Shown here piece after piece: positions 1 to 7,146 of a stretch of DNA of 64,000 nt. The translations under genes were made by a program, and so were the position numbers. Numbering within the stretch: the stretch's first letter is position 1; every line of letters begins with the position of its first letter. The stretch is from Kineosporiaceae bacterium (lineage in GTDB: Bacteria; Actinomycetota; Actinomycetes; Actinomycetales; Kineosporiaceae): the NCBI GenBank assembly GCA_016794595.1, contig JAEUJN010000076.1, positions 1 to 64,000 on the forward strand, in the 5' to 3' direction. The notes beneath the pieces were generated by a model that was given only the letters and a program-made list of their open reading frames with translations, was not told the origin of the DNA and did not search any database.

Positions 1-316
1 ACACACCACGCGGACAGCCCCGTGGTCTACAAGTACCCGACACGGACCCCTTGTGGGGGCCCCCCCCTCGGGGCGGGCCACCACACGTTTGCCCATCCCG
101 CCCCTGATCACCGTTGGATCGCGGGTCCGCTCCGGCCCGAGCGGAAGAACCTGCGATCTGATGGCGATCATGAAGGATCTCGCCCCGATGATCACGACGA
201 TGGGGCTGCGTTGCCCCGGCCCGTGGGTGCGAACCACCCCGTGAGGGTGATCAACCACCGGGTGAGAGTGATCGGGCAAGGACCCACGGCAGCGGCCGCC
301 GTGGTGTGATCGCACA
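1..316. other. Non-coding, TGATC-rich intergenic stretch
   Basis: I see no convincing gene here; the open frames have no family resemblance and no ribosome binding site. The sequence is crowded with TGATC/GATCA words, for example GTGAGGGTGATCA near 241 and GTGAGAGTGATCG near 261. A 14-bp word GCCCCTGATCACCG at 100-113 recurs exactly at 1711-1724, beyond the two following genes. Its final part probably holds the promoter of the gene starting at 317. The last ~15 bases before that start closely match those before the homologous start at 990. Confidence 0.5.
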
Positions 317-889
317 GTGCTCCCCAGCCGCAGGCCGCTGTCGACGACCTTCACAGTCGTCGTGGCGCTCGCCATCACGCTCAGCCTGACCCTCGCGTTC
401 TGGGTTGGCCTCGCGTGGCTCTTCGGGCAGGGCGGATCCGTCCAGTTCGACTCGGACGATCTCGCGCTGGTGCGATCACGGCTGGAGGTCGCGCGCCGGG
501 CGTTGGACGCCGTGACCCCACCCGCCGGTACCCGGGCCAACGGTCCGGCCGAGATCAGCGGGTGCACCGTGCTGGACGGCGGCCTCGAGGTCGCCGATCC
601 GAGCGCGTCACGGTCCTGGCGGCTGTCGGGCACCCGGCCGACGACTGCGGACGACGACGTCGTGCCGACGCCACCCTCACGGGAGGAGGTCGCGGCGGTG
701 GCTGACGTCGTCCGCCAGCTCGAACACCTCGGTTGGACGCTCGCCCCCGGCGGCCGCGGAGACACGGAGACCACCCTGCTGCTGGATCGCGGCCCGGACG
801 CCTCGCTGCAGCTCACCGTGACCTCGTTCCGGGGCAGCTTCTGGGCCGAGGCGACCTCCCCACCGCACGAGATCTGTCACCTCACCTGA
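317..889 (+). CDS. Small membrane-anchored protein, first of two tandem paralogues
   Basis: Unrecognised family, 190 residues from a GTG start. A short basic N-terminus precedes one hydrophobic segment at about residues 10-38, then an extracytoplasmic-looking domain. This domain holds the block LVRSRLEVARRALDAVTPP (about 50-70), a Cys in an SGC motif, and a later EVAAVADVVRQLEHLGW block. Length, layout and these blocks are shared with the next gene, so the pair arose by tandem duplication. The start is chosen because the flanking bases align with the GTG at 990 of the paralogue. I infer a single-pass or signal-anchored protein facing outward. No enzyme motif is visible and the function is unknown. 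Confidence 0.7.
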   Translation: MLPSRRPLSTTFTVVVALAITLSLTLAFWVGLAWLFGQGGSVQFDSDDLALVRSRLEVARRALDAVTPPAGTRANGPAEISGCTVLDGGLEVADPSASRSWRLSGTRPTTADDDVVPTPPSREEVAAVADVVRQLEHLGWTLAPGGRGDTETTLLLDRGPDASLQLTVTSFRGSFWAEATSPPHEICHLT

Positions 890-989
890 GCCCGAGTGCC
901 GGTTGTGGAACTTGTGGGGCCAGCGTGGTGGTGCCGGTTCCCCCGTTCGGCGGGAGGAACCGGAACCCGTGGCGTGTTGTGATCGAGGG

Positions 990-1559
990 GTGCACCGCAT
1001 CCCGAGGTCGCTGTCGGTCGTCCTCTTCCTGGTCGTGACGTTCGGCGGGCAGCTGCTGCTCTGGGTCGGGTTGGCCCTGGTGGTGCTGTGGCTCGACGAA
1101 GGATCCGTCTCTGCCGATCAGGACGACCTGGATCTGGTCCGGTCTCGCCTCGAGGTGGCCCGGCAGGGCCTGGACGCCGTGACCCCACCCCGCGGCGCAC
1201 AGGCCGACGGCCCGGCGGAGGTCAGCGGCTGCCGGTCGTACGACAGCGACTTCACCGTCCTCGACCCCAACGTGATCAGATCGTGGCAGGTGCCCGGATC
1301 CCCGCCGCAGGGTGCGATCCACGACGGGTTCGAGCCCGCGCCACCTCCACCCTCGCGGCAGGAGATCGCCGCCGTCGCCGACGTCGTCCGGCAGCTCGAG
1401 CAGCTGGGCTGGACCGTCGTCCCGGACACGCGAGGACCGACCGAGACCACCGTGGCGCTGAACCGCGGGCCGGACGCCACGGTCCAGATCACCGTGTCCA
1501 CGGACTGGGGGCGCCTCACGGCCGAGGCCTCAGCCCTACCGAGCGGGATCTGCCACTGA
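990..1559 (+). CDS. Small membrane-anchored protein, second tandem paralogue
   Basis: About 189 residues from GTG 990. One hydrophobic segment (about residues 8-32) is followed by the same soluble domain as the upstream gene: LVRSRLEVARQGLDAVTPP, an SGC motif, then EIAAVADVVRQLEQLGW and a threonine-rich TETTVALNRGPDA stretch. The frame is open further upstream, and GTG 969 has a better ribosome binding site (GGGAGGA about 10 nt before it). I prefer 990 because the DNA around it aligns with the paralogue's start (GTGnTGTGATCG then GTGC). The C-terminus ends in a Cys-His pair (ICH), close to the ICHLT end of the paralogue. Function unknown. Confidence 0.65.
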   Translation: MHRIPRSLSVVLFLVVTFGGQLLLWVGLALVVLWLDEGSVSADQDDLDLVRSRLEVARQGLDAVTPPRGAQADGPAEVSGCRSYDSDFTVLDPNVIRSWQVPGSPPQGAIHDGFEPAPPPPSRQEIAAVADVVRQLEQLGWTVVPDTRGPTETTVALNRGPDATVQITVSTDWGRLTAEASALPSGICH

Positions 1560-1605
1560 GCACGGCGAGCATCACCACTCGTGAGGCCGCACGGGTGGCG
1601 GTCAT

Positions 1606-1671
1606 GATCACGTTGAGGATCACGATGCGTGCAATCGTCACTTCCGTGCACGCGAAACCCTCAACGTGATC
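1606..1671. repeat. Imperfect long inverted repeat with GATCACGTTGAGG arms
   Basis: GATCACGTTGAGG at 1606-1618 is perfectly inverted at 1659-1671. Inside it a second 7-bp pair (GCGTGCA 1627-1633, TGCACGC 1647-1653) extends the fold, leaving a 13-nt loop. It lies 46 bp after the second paralogue and before the converging mmsA, so it may serve as a bidirectional terminator or be one copy of a dispersed intergenic palindrome. Confidence 0.55.
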
Positions 1672-1710
1672 TTGGTGGTGGCATGAATCCCTCACCGTGA
1701 TCTTCACTGT

Positions 1711-1786
1711 GCCCCTGATCACCGCTGCCTCACCGTCTGCTCCGGCTCACCAGAGCGAACGGCGACCCGCCGGCGATCAGGGGCGG
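1711..1786. repeat. GATCA-centred repeat units between convergent genes
   Basis: GCCCCTGATCACCG at 1711-1724 is an exact direct copy of 100-113. CCCCTGATC (1712-1720) is inverted as GATCAGGGG (1775-1783), and GATCAGGGGCGG at 1775-1786 is the exact inverse of 98-109. The spacer from 1560 to 1803 is thus made of repeated elements like those left of position 316. Confidence 0.45.
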
Positions 1787-1803
1787 CGAGATGGAGAGCC
1801 CGA

Positions 1804-3312
1804 TCAGGTGTGCTGCGGGAAGCCCAGGTTGATGCCGCCGTGGCTCGGGTCGAGCCAGCGGGAGGTCACGACCTTGCCCCGGGTGAAGAAGTGCACACCC
1901 TCCAGGCCGTGCGCGTGGCTGTCACCGAACAGCGAGTTCTTCCAGCCGCCGAAGGAGTAGTAGGCCATCGGTACCGGGATGGGCACGTTGATGCCCACCA
2001 TGCCGACCTCGACCTCGAACTGGAACCGCCGGGCGGCGCCGCCGTCGTTGGTGAAGATCGCGGTGCCGTTGCCGTAGGGGTTGGAGTTGATCAGCTCCAT
2101 CGCCGCCTCGTAGCTCGGCACCCGGACCACCGAGAGCACCGGCCCGAAGATCTCGTCGGTGTAGCAGGACATCGCCGGGGTGACGTGGTCGATCAGGGTG
2201 GGGCCGAGGAAGAAGCCGTCGCCGTCCGCGTCGAAGCTCGCCTGGCGCCCGTCGACCTCGACGGTTGCGCCCTGGTCGGCGCCGGCCGCCACGTAGGAGG
2301 CCACCTTGTCCCGGTGCTCGCGGGTCACCAACGGGCCCATGTCCACCTCGCGCGTGCCGTCGCCGGTGCGCAGGGTGGCGATCCGCTCCTTGATCTTGGC
2401 GATCAGCGGATCCCCCACCGGGTCGACGGCGACCAGCGCCGAGATCGCCATGCAGCGCTCCCCCGCGGAGCCGTAACCGGCGTTCACCGCGGCGTCGGCG
2501 GCCAGGTCGAGGTCGGCGTCCGGCAGCACGATCATGTGGTTCTTCGCCCCGCCCAGGGCCTGGACCCGCTTGCCGTGCGCGGTGCCGGTCTCGTAGACGT
2601 ACCGGGCGATCGGGGTCGAGCCGACGAAGGAGACCGACCGGATGTCCGGGTGGCGCAGGATGCGGTCGACCGCCTCCTTGTCACCCTGGACGACGTTCAG
2701 CACGCCCGGGGGCAGCCCGGCGTCCAGGAACGCCTGGGCGATCAGGACGGCCGCCGTCGGGTCCTTCTCGCTCGGCTTGAGCACCACGGCGTTACCGCAG
2801 GCGACCGCGATCGGTATGAACCACAGCGGGACCATCGAGGGGAAGTTGAACGGCGAGATCACCGCCGTGACCCCCAGCGGCTGGCGGATGGAGTAGACGT
2901 CCACCCCGGTCGAGACCCCCTCGCTGAAGCCGCCCTTGAGCAGGTGCGGGATCCCGCAGGCGAACTCGACGATCTCGAGCCCCCGCTGCACCTCGCCGGC
3001 GGCGTCGGAGAGCACCTTGCCGTGCTCGGCGGTGATCGCCGCGGCGATCTCCCCCGCGCGCTGGGCGAGCAGCTCGCGAGCGGCGAACAGCACCTTGGCC
3101 CGGGTCGACAGGGACGAGGTACGCCAGGCGGCGGCTGCAGCGGTGGCCGAGGCGACGACGTGGTCGACGTCCTCGGCGGTGGCGAACCGCACCACGGCCT
3201 GCTGCTCGCCGGTGGCGGGGTTGAAGACGGGGCCGGTGCGCTCGCTCGAACCGGCGAACGGCTTGCCGTCCACGAGGTGGACGATCTCACGCAGGGAGGG
3301 GGACGAAGTCAT
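1804..3312 (-). CDS. mmsA: CoA-acylating methylmalonate-semialdehyde dehydrogenase
   Basis: A 502-residue cytosolic NAD-dependent aldehyde dehydrogenase of the MmsA/IolA branch. This branch converts methylmalonate or malonate semialdehyde plus CoA to propionyl- or acetyl-CoA. The diagnostic stretch ISPFNFPSMVPLWFIPIA (about 152-169), the VVLKPSEKDP cofactor motif and the catalytic Cys287 in GSAGERCMA are all present. The length is normal for the family. The frame is open upstream, but ATG at 3312 gives the family's usual N-terminus (REIVHLVDGKPF). The neighbours degrade amines and aminated aldehydes, so it probably handles the semialdehyde made from beta-alanine or related compounds. Valine or inositol breakdown is the alternative. 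Confidence 0.92.
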   Translation of the reverse strand: MTSSPSLREIVHLVDGKPFAGSSERTGPVFNPATGEQQAVVRFATAEDVDHVVASATAAAAAWRTSSLSTRAKVLFAARELLAQRAGEIAAAITAEHGKVLSDAAGEVQRGLEIVEFACGIPHLLKGGFSEGVSTGVDVYSIRQPLGVTAVISPFNFPSMVPLWFIPIAVACGNAVVLKPSEKDPTAAVLIAQAFLDAGLPPGVLNVVQGDKEAVDRILRHPDIRSVSFVGSTPIARYVYETGTAHGKRVQALGGAKNHMIVLPDADLDLAADAAVNAGYGSAGERCMAISALVAVDPVGDPLIAKIKERIATLRTGDGTREVDMGPLVTREHRDKVASYVAAGADQGATVEVDGRQASFDADGDGFFLGPTLIDHVTPAMSCYTDEIFGPVLSVVRVPSYEAAMELINSNPYGNGTAIFTNDGGAARRFQFEVEVGMVGINVPIPVPMAYYSFGGWKNSLFGDSHAHGLEGVHFFTRGKVVTSRWLDPSHGGINLGFPQHT

Positions 3313-3338
3313 GCCCCCAGTGTGCCAAATCTCGCTAC

Positions 3339-3352
3339 TTTGTAAAGACAAA
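3339..3352. promoter_or_regulatory. Putative operator TTTGT-AAAG-ACAAA upstream of mmsA
   Basis: A perfect 5-bp inverted repeat with a 4-nt AT spacer lies 26 bp before the mmsA start, an AT-rich island in GC-rich DNA. A matching half-site ACAAAA occurs at 6555-6560 in the spacer between patD and the Lrp/AsnC gene. Lrp/AsnC proteins often bind short AT-rich inverted repeats, so this may be the site of the cluster's own regulator. That link is inference. Confidence 0.35.
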
Positions 3353-3385
3353 CTCCGGAAGTCCTTCGGCGCGTCGCACCCGGGA

Positions 3386-4792
3386 TCAGGAGTCGAACCC
3401 CATCCCCAGGTGGTCCAACGTGCGCAGCCACAGGTTGCGCCGTCCGTGGCGCGCGTCGGCGCCGGCGATCGAGCGCCGGGTGAGCTCGATCCCTGCCCAC
3501 CGGAACGGCTCCGGCGGGAACGGCAGCGGACGACGGCGCACCATCTCCAACCGGGTCCGGGGGGTGTCCCGGTGGTCCAGGATCTCCAGCGCGACCTCGG
3601 CCGCGAACCGGCTCGCCCCCACACCCAGCCCCGTGTACCCCTGGACCGCGCACACCTTGGTGTCACAGGCTCGCTGCCAGAACGCCGTGAACCGGGTGCA
3701 GGTGTCGATCGCCCCACCCCAGGTGTGACTGATCCGCACGCCCGCGAGCTGCGGGAAGGTCTCGAACAGGTGGGTGGCGAGCATCCGTTCGGTGGCCTCG
3801 TTGCGAGCGCGCTTGGAGGTCAGGTCCCCGCCGAAGTAGTACAGCGCGTCGTACCCACCCCACAGCAGGCGCCCGTCGGCGGTCAGCCGGTAGTAGTGAA
3901 ACTGGTTGCCCGCATCGCTCAGCCCCTCGCAGCCCGCCCAACCGATGGCCGCACGCTGCTCGGCGGTCAGTGGTTCGGTCACCAGGACGTGGTCCCAGAC
4001 CGGCACCACGTACGGCCGGACCCGGTGCAGCAGCGACGGGAAGGCGTTGGTCGCCAGCACCACCCGCCGGGCGCGGATCACCCCGGTCGAGGTCTCCAGC
4101 CTGATCCGGTCACCCTCGTCGACCAGGGCCTGCACGCGGGTCTGCTCGTGGATGCGCACGCCCGACCGCTCGGCCACCTCGGCCAGTCCCCAGACAAGCC
4201 CGGCCGGGTCCAGTAGGGCGGTCCCCCGGGCGTCGCGCAGGCCACCCAGGTAGGACGGCGAGTTGACCAGCTCGCGCACCTGGCCGGCGTCCAGCAGCTC
4301 GAGCTGCTCCCCCACGCCGGCCGCGCGCGCCTGGCGGTGGAGCTCGCGCAGCTCGGCCAGGTGCCACTCGGCCACCGCCACGGTGATCTCTCCCGAGCGG
4401 GTGAAGGAGCAGTCGATCCCGTGCGCGGCCACGGTCTGCTCGATCGCGTCGAGATTCTCCCGGCCCATCCGTTCCAGGGTGGCCAGCTCCTCCGGCCAGC
4501 GGGACAGCCCGTTGCCCAGGCCGTGGGTCAGGCTGGAGGAACAGAAGCCCCCGTTGCGGCCGCTGGCCGCCCAGCCCAGGTCGGCCGCCTCGAGCAGCAT
4601 CGTGGTCCGCGCGGGGTACTGCTCGGCCGCCAGGACGGCGGCCCACAGCCCGGTGAAGCCCCCGCCGACGATCGCCAGATCGACCTGGGTGTCGCCGTCC
4701 AGCCGCTCGCGCCGGTCGGGGCGCAGCTCGGTGTCGAGCCAGAACGGGACGCCGCGTGCCCCGGCCAGTGCCTCACCCGCTGCGTCGATCAT
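3386..4792 (-). CDS. FAD-dependent amine oxidoreductase (DAO/PuuB-like)
   Basis: A 468-residue D-amino-acid-oxidase-fold flavoprotein. The N-terminal dinucleotide-binding motif VDLAIVGGGFTGLWAA (about 38-53) is followed by the conserved GWAASGRNGGFCSS loop that contacts FAD, and a C-terminal GYTGLGVG motif closes the flavin site. The architecture matches gamma-glutamylputrescine oxidase-like proteins, which oxidise a primary amine to an aldehyde. The ATG at 4792 is preceded by GAGGAT. It lies between mmsA and an aminobutyraldehyde-type dehydrogenase on the same strand, which fits an amine-to-aldehyde-to-acid route. It is a distant paralogue of the gene at 8543. The substrate cannot be read from sequence. 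Confidence 0.82.
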   Translation of the reverse strand: MIDAAGEALAGARGVPFWLDTELRPDRRERLDGDTQVDLAIVGGGFTGLWAAVLAAEQYPARTTMLLEAADLGWAASGRNGGFCSSSLTHGLGNGLSRWPEELATLERMGRENLDAIEQTVAAHGIDCSFTRSGEITVAVAEWHLAELRELHRQARAAGVGEQLELLDAGQVRELVNSPSYLGGLRDARGTALLDPAGLVWGLAEVAERSGVRIHEQTRVQALVDEGDRIRLETSTGVIRARRVVLATNAFPSLLHRVRPYVVPVWDHVLVTEPLTAEQRAAIGWAGCEGLSDAGNQFHYYRLTADGRLLWGGYDALYYFGGDLTSKRARNEATERMLATHLFETFPQLAGVRISHTWGGAIDTCTRFTAFWQRACDTKVCAVQGYTGLGVGASRFAAEVALEILDHRDTPRTRLEMVRRRPLPFPPEPFRWAGIELTRRSIAGADARHGRRNLWLRTLDHLGMGFDS

Positions 4793-4926
4793 CGATCCTC
4801 ACCCACTCTCGATGGGCTCACCCTAGAGCCAGGCGCGGCTCGCTCACGAGCCGTCCTCGGGACGCCGACCGCTCGCCGTCACCGCACGGAGCTGCTGCCA
4901 TGAACCCCGTCCGCGATCCGGCGACG

Positions 4927-4962
4927 CACGGTCGAACGCACGGACGAACGCACGGTCGAACC
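4927..4962. repeat. Three tandem copies of a 12-bp unit
   Basis: CACGGTCGAACG (4927-4938), CACGGACGAACG (4939-4950) and CACGGTCGAACC (4951-4962) stand head to tail directly beside a large hairpin. No coding role is likely. They could be a slippage product or protein-binding sites in the 258-bp gap between patD and the oxidoreductase. Confidence 0.6.
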
Positions 4963-5005
4963 CACCCGCGGCGAGCGGTGCCGAGGGCACTGCTCGCCGC
5001 GGGTG
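4963..5005 (-). terminator. Very strong hairpin downstream of patD
   Basis: A perfect 14-bp stem (4963-4976 with 4992-5005) continues through one G-U pair into a further 5-bp stem (4978-4982 with 4986-4990), leaving a GAG loop. No T-tract follows, as is common in actinobacteria. With the smaller hairpin at 5022-5042 it forms a double terminator for patD. Confidence 0.6.
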
Positions 5006-5021
5006 CGTTCAGGGGTGATGC

Positions 5022-5042
5022 CCGGCCGGACCCGCCGGCCGG
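5022..5042 (-). terminator. Proximal hairpin after patD stop
   Basis: CCGGCCGG at 5022-5029 and again at 5035-5042 pair around a 5-nt loop, 8 nt beyond the patD stop codon. Each arm is itself palindromic. No T-tract is present. Confidence 0.45.
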
Positions 5043-5050
5043 TCATCTCC

Positions 5051-6502
5051 TCAGGAGATCCCGATGTTCGCCATGACGTGCTTGATCCGGGTGTAGTCCT
5101 CGAGCCCGTACATCGACAGGTCCTTGCCGTAGCCGGAGTGCTTGAAGCCACCGTGCGGCATCTCGGCCACCAGCGGGATGTGGGTGTTGATCCACACACA
5201 GCCGAAGTCGAGCGCCCGCGACATCCGCATGGCCCGGCCGAAGTCGGCGGTCCACACCGAGGAGGCCAGCGCGTACTGCACCCCGTTGGCCATGGCCAAC
5301 GCCTCTGCCTCGTCGGCGAAGGACTGCACGGTGATCACCGGGCCGAAGATCTCGTTCTGGATCACCTCGTCGTCCTGCCGCACGCCGGAGACCACGGTCG
5401 GCTCGACGAAGAAGCCGTCGCCGAGAGCAGAGACCCGGTGGCCGCCCGCGCTGACGGTGGCGTGATCGGGCAGCCGCTCCAGGAAGCCGGTCACCCGGGC
5501 GAGCTGATTGGCGTTGTTCACCGGGCCGAACAGCGCCTCGTCGTCGTCCGGCATGCCGACCTTGCTCCCCCGGGCCTGCTCGGCCAGGGCGGCGACGAAG
5601 TCCTCGTACACCCCGGCCTGGGCGATCACCCGGGTGGCGGCAGTGCAGTCCTGCCCGGCATTGAAGTAGCCGGCAACGGCGATCGCCTCGGCCGCGGCCG
5701 CGACGTCCGCGTCGTCGAAGATGACCACGGGAGCCTTGCCGCCGAGCTCGAGGTGCACCCGCTTGACGTCGGTGGAGGCCGACTTGGCCACCTCCATGCC
5801 GGCCCGCACGGAGCCGGTGATCGCCACCATCTGGGGCGTGGGGTGCTCGACCAGCAGCCGGCCGGTCTCACGGTCGCCGGTGATCACGTTGAGCACGCCC
5901 GCAGGGACGAACTCGCTGATCACCTCGGCCAGCAGCAGCGTGGTCTCGGGGGTGGTGTCGCTCGGCTTGAGCACCACCGTGTTGCCCGCGGCGAGCGCCG
6001 GGCCGATCTTCCAGGCGGCCATCATCATCGGGTAGTTCCACGGGGTCACCTGGCCGATGACCCCGATCGGCTCGCGCCGGATCCAGGAGGTGTGCCCGGC
6101 CATGTACTCCCCGGCCGCGCGCCCCTCGAGCACCCGGGCAGCCCCGGCGAAGAAGCGCAGCTGGTCGACCATCGGAGGGATCTCCTCGCTGGTGGTCAGC
6201 GCGTGCGGCTTGCCCGTGTTCTCGGCCTCGAGCTTGACGAACTCCTCGGCCCGGGCCTCGATCGCGTCGGCGATCCTCAGCAGGGCCTGCTGCCGCTGGC
6301 TCGGCGTGGTGTCACGCCAGGTCTCGAAGGCCTTGCTCGCGGCGGCGTAGGCGGCATCCACGTCGGAGGCGCCGGAGACCGGCGCCGAGGCCACGACCGC
6401 ACCGGTCGAGGGGTCGACGATGTCGCTGCGGGCATCGCTGATCGGGTCGCGGTACTCACCGTCGACGAAGTTGCGCAGCTGCCTGGGTCCGGACGTGCTC
6501 AC
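5051..6502 (-). CDS. patD: Gamma-aminobutyraldehyde dehydrogenase-type aldehyde dehydrogenase
   Basis: A 483-residue NAD-dependent aldehyde dehydrogenase. Active-site Asn156 (PWNYP), the VVLKPSDTTP cofactor motif, general base Glu252 (LELGGK) and nucleophile Cys286 in NAGQDCTAATR are all present. The GQDCTA signature is typical of the aminobutyraldehyde dehydrogenases that oxidise 4-aminobutanal from putrescine to GABA. The frame is open upstream; GTG 6502 is preferred because GAGGAG stands about 6 nt before it. It is divergent from the Lrp/AsnC gene (161-bp spacer), and its neighbours encode amine oxidases and an aminotransferase. The exact aldehyde is inferred from context. Confidence 0.88.
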   Translation of the reverse strand: MSTSGPRQLRNFVDGEYRDPISDARSDIVDPSTGAVVASAPVSGASDVDAAYAAASKAFETWRDTTPSQRQQALLRIADAIEARAEEFVKLEAENTGKPHALTTSEEIPPMVDQLRFFAGAARVLEGRAAGEYMAGHTSWIRREPIGVIGQVTPWNYPMMMAAWKIGPALAAGNTVVLKPSDTTPETTLLLAEVISEFVPAGVLNVITGDRETGRLLVEHPTPQMVAITGSVRAGMEVAKSASTDVKRVHLELGGKAPVVIFDDADVAAAAEAIAVAGYFNAGQDCTAATRVIAQAGVYEDFVAALAEQARGSKVGMPDDDEALFGPVNNANQLARVTGFLERLPDHATVSAGGHRVSALGDGFFVEPTVVSGVRQDDEVIQNEIFGPVITVQSFADEAEALAMANGVQYALASSVWTADFGRAMRMSRALDFGCVWINTHIPLVAEMPHGGFKHSGYGKDLSMYGLEDYTRIKHVMANIGIS

Positions 6503-6663
6503 GGCTTCTCCTCGCGGGGCTCGGGTGACGTGGCCGAACTCTAACGCTCGAGAGACAAAATCGGCAGCCCGGAGGGCCCTCAACCACGGAATCCCCACCC
6601 TTGCCGGGCTCTGCGCGACGGATTCGCTTGCACAATGGGTCCTCGGGTTGCCAGGATTCAGGG
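6503..6663. promoter_or_regulatory. Divergent promoter region, patD / Lrp regulator
   Basis: This 161-bp spacer must carry both promoters. It holds the AT-rich half-site ACAAAA (6555-6560) and a perfect 10-bp palindrome GAGGGCCCTC (6572-6581). Lrp/AsnC regulators commonly control a divergent neighbour and themselves from such a spacer. I could not assign convincing -35/-10 pairs. Confidence 0.4.
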
Positions 6664-7146
6664 ATGGGCACCCGGGCCGAACGGCAGCAGCCGGCATCCG
6701 CGCCACTCGACGAGATCTCGAAACGGATCATCGAGCAGCTGCAGGATGACGGCCGCCGGCCGTACGCCGCCATCGGCAAGGCCGTCGGGTTGTCCGAGGC
6801 AGCCGTGCGCCAACGCGTGCAGCGGCTGCTCGAGTCGGGCGTGATGCAGATCGTGGCCGTGACCGACCCCCTCCAGGTGGGCTTTCACCGCCAGGCGATG
6901 ATCGGCATCCGGGTGGACGGCGACATGACCGCCGTCGCCGACCAGCTCGCCGGGCTGCCGGAGGTCGACTACCTCGTGGTCACCGCCGGCTCGTTCGACG
7001 TGCTGGTCGAGGTGGTCTGTGAGGACGACGACCACCTGCTCGACCTGCTCGTCCAGCACATCCGGTCCATTCCCGGGGTGCGCTCCACCGAGACCTTCGT
7101 CTACTTGCGGCTGCGCAAGCAGCACTACAACTGGGGTACCCGATGA
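6664..7146 (+). CDS. Lrp/AsnC family transcriptional regulator
   Basis: A 160-residue DNA-binding regulator. An N-terminal winged helix (about 15-65: LDEISKRIIEQLQDDGRRPY, then GLSEAAVRQRVQRLLESG) is followed by an AsnC-type ligand-binding domain. That domain holds the usual VDYLVVTAGSFDVLVEV strand and a C-terminal IRSIPGVRSTETFVYL. The ATG at 6664 is preceded by AGGATTCAGGG; an in-frame TTG at 6601 is the alternative. Its stop overlaps the aminotransferase start by 4 nt (ATGA), so regulator and enzymes are co-translated. It probably senses an amine or amino acid of the pathway and controls both arms of the cluster. Confidence 0.9.
   Translation: MGTRAERQQPASAPLDEISKRIIEQLQDDGRRPYAAIGKAVGLSEAAVRQRVQRLLESGVMQIVAVTDPLQVGFHRQAMIGIRVDGDMTAVADQLAGLPEVDYLVVTAGSFDVLVEVVCEDDDHLLDLLVQHIRSIPGVRSTETFVYLRLRKQHYNWGTR

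Noticed and set aside
22-309. Open frame of 95 codons at the left edge
   Set aside because: It overlaps repeated TGATC-rich DNA, has no ribosome binding site and gives a Pro/Arg/His-rich translation typical of a GC-rich shadow frame.
1810-3345. Long plus-strand frame opposite mmsA
   Set aside because: The minus strand encodes a complete dehydrogenase with all active-site motifs. The antisense translation is His/Gly/Arg/Val-rich with no domain.
4927-4962. 12-bp tandem repeats considered as CRISPR or origin iterons
   Set aside because: Only three copies, no spacers, and no replication or cas genes nearby.
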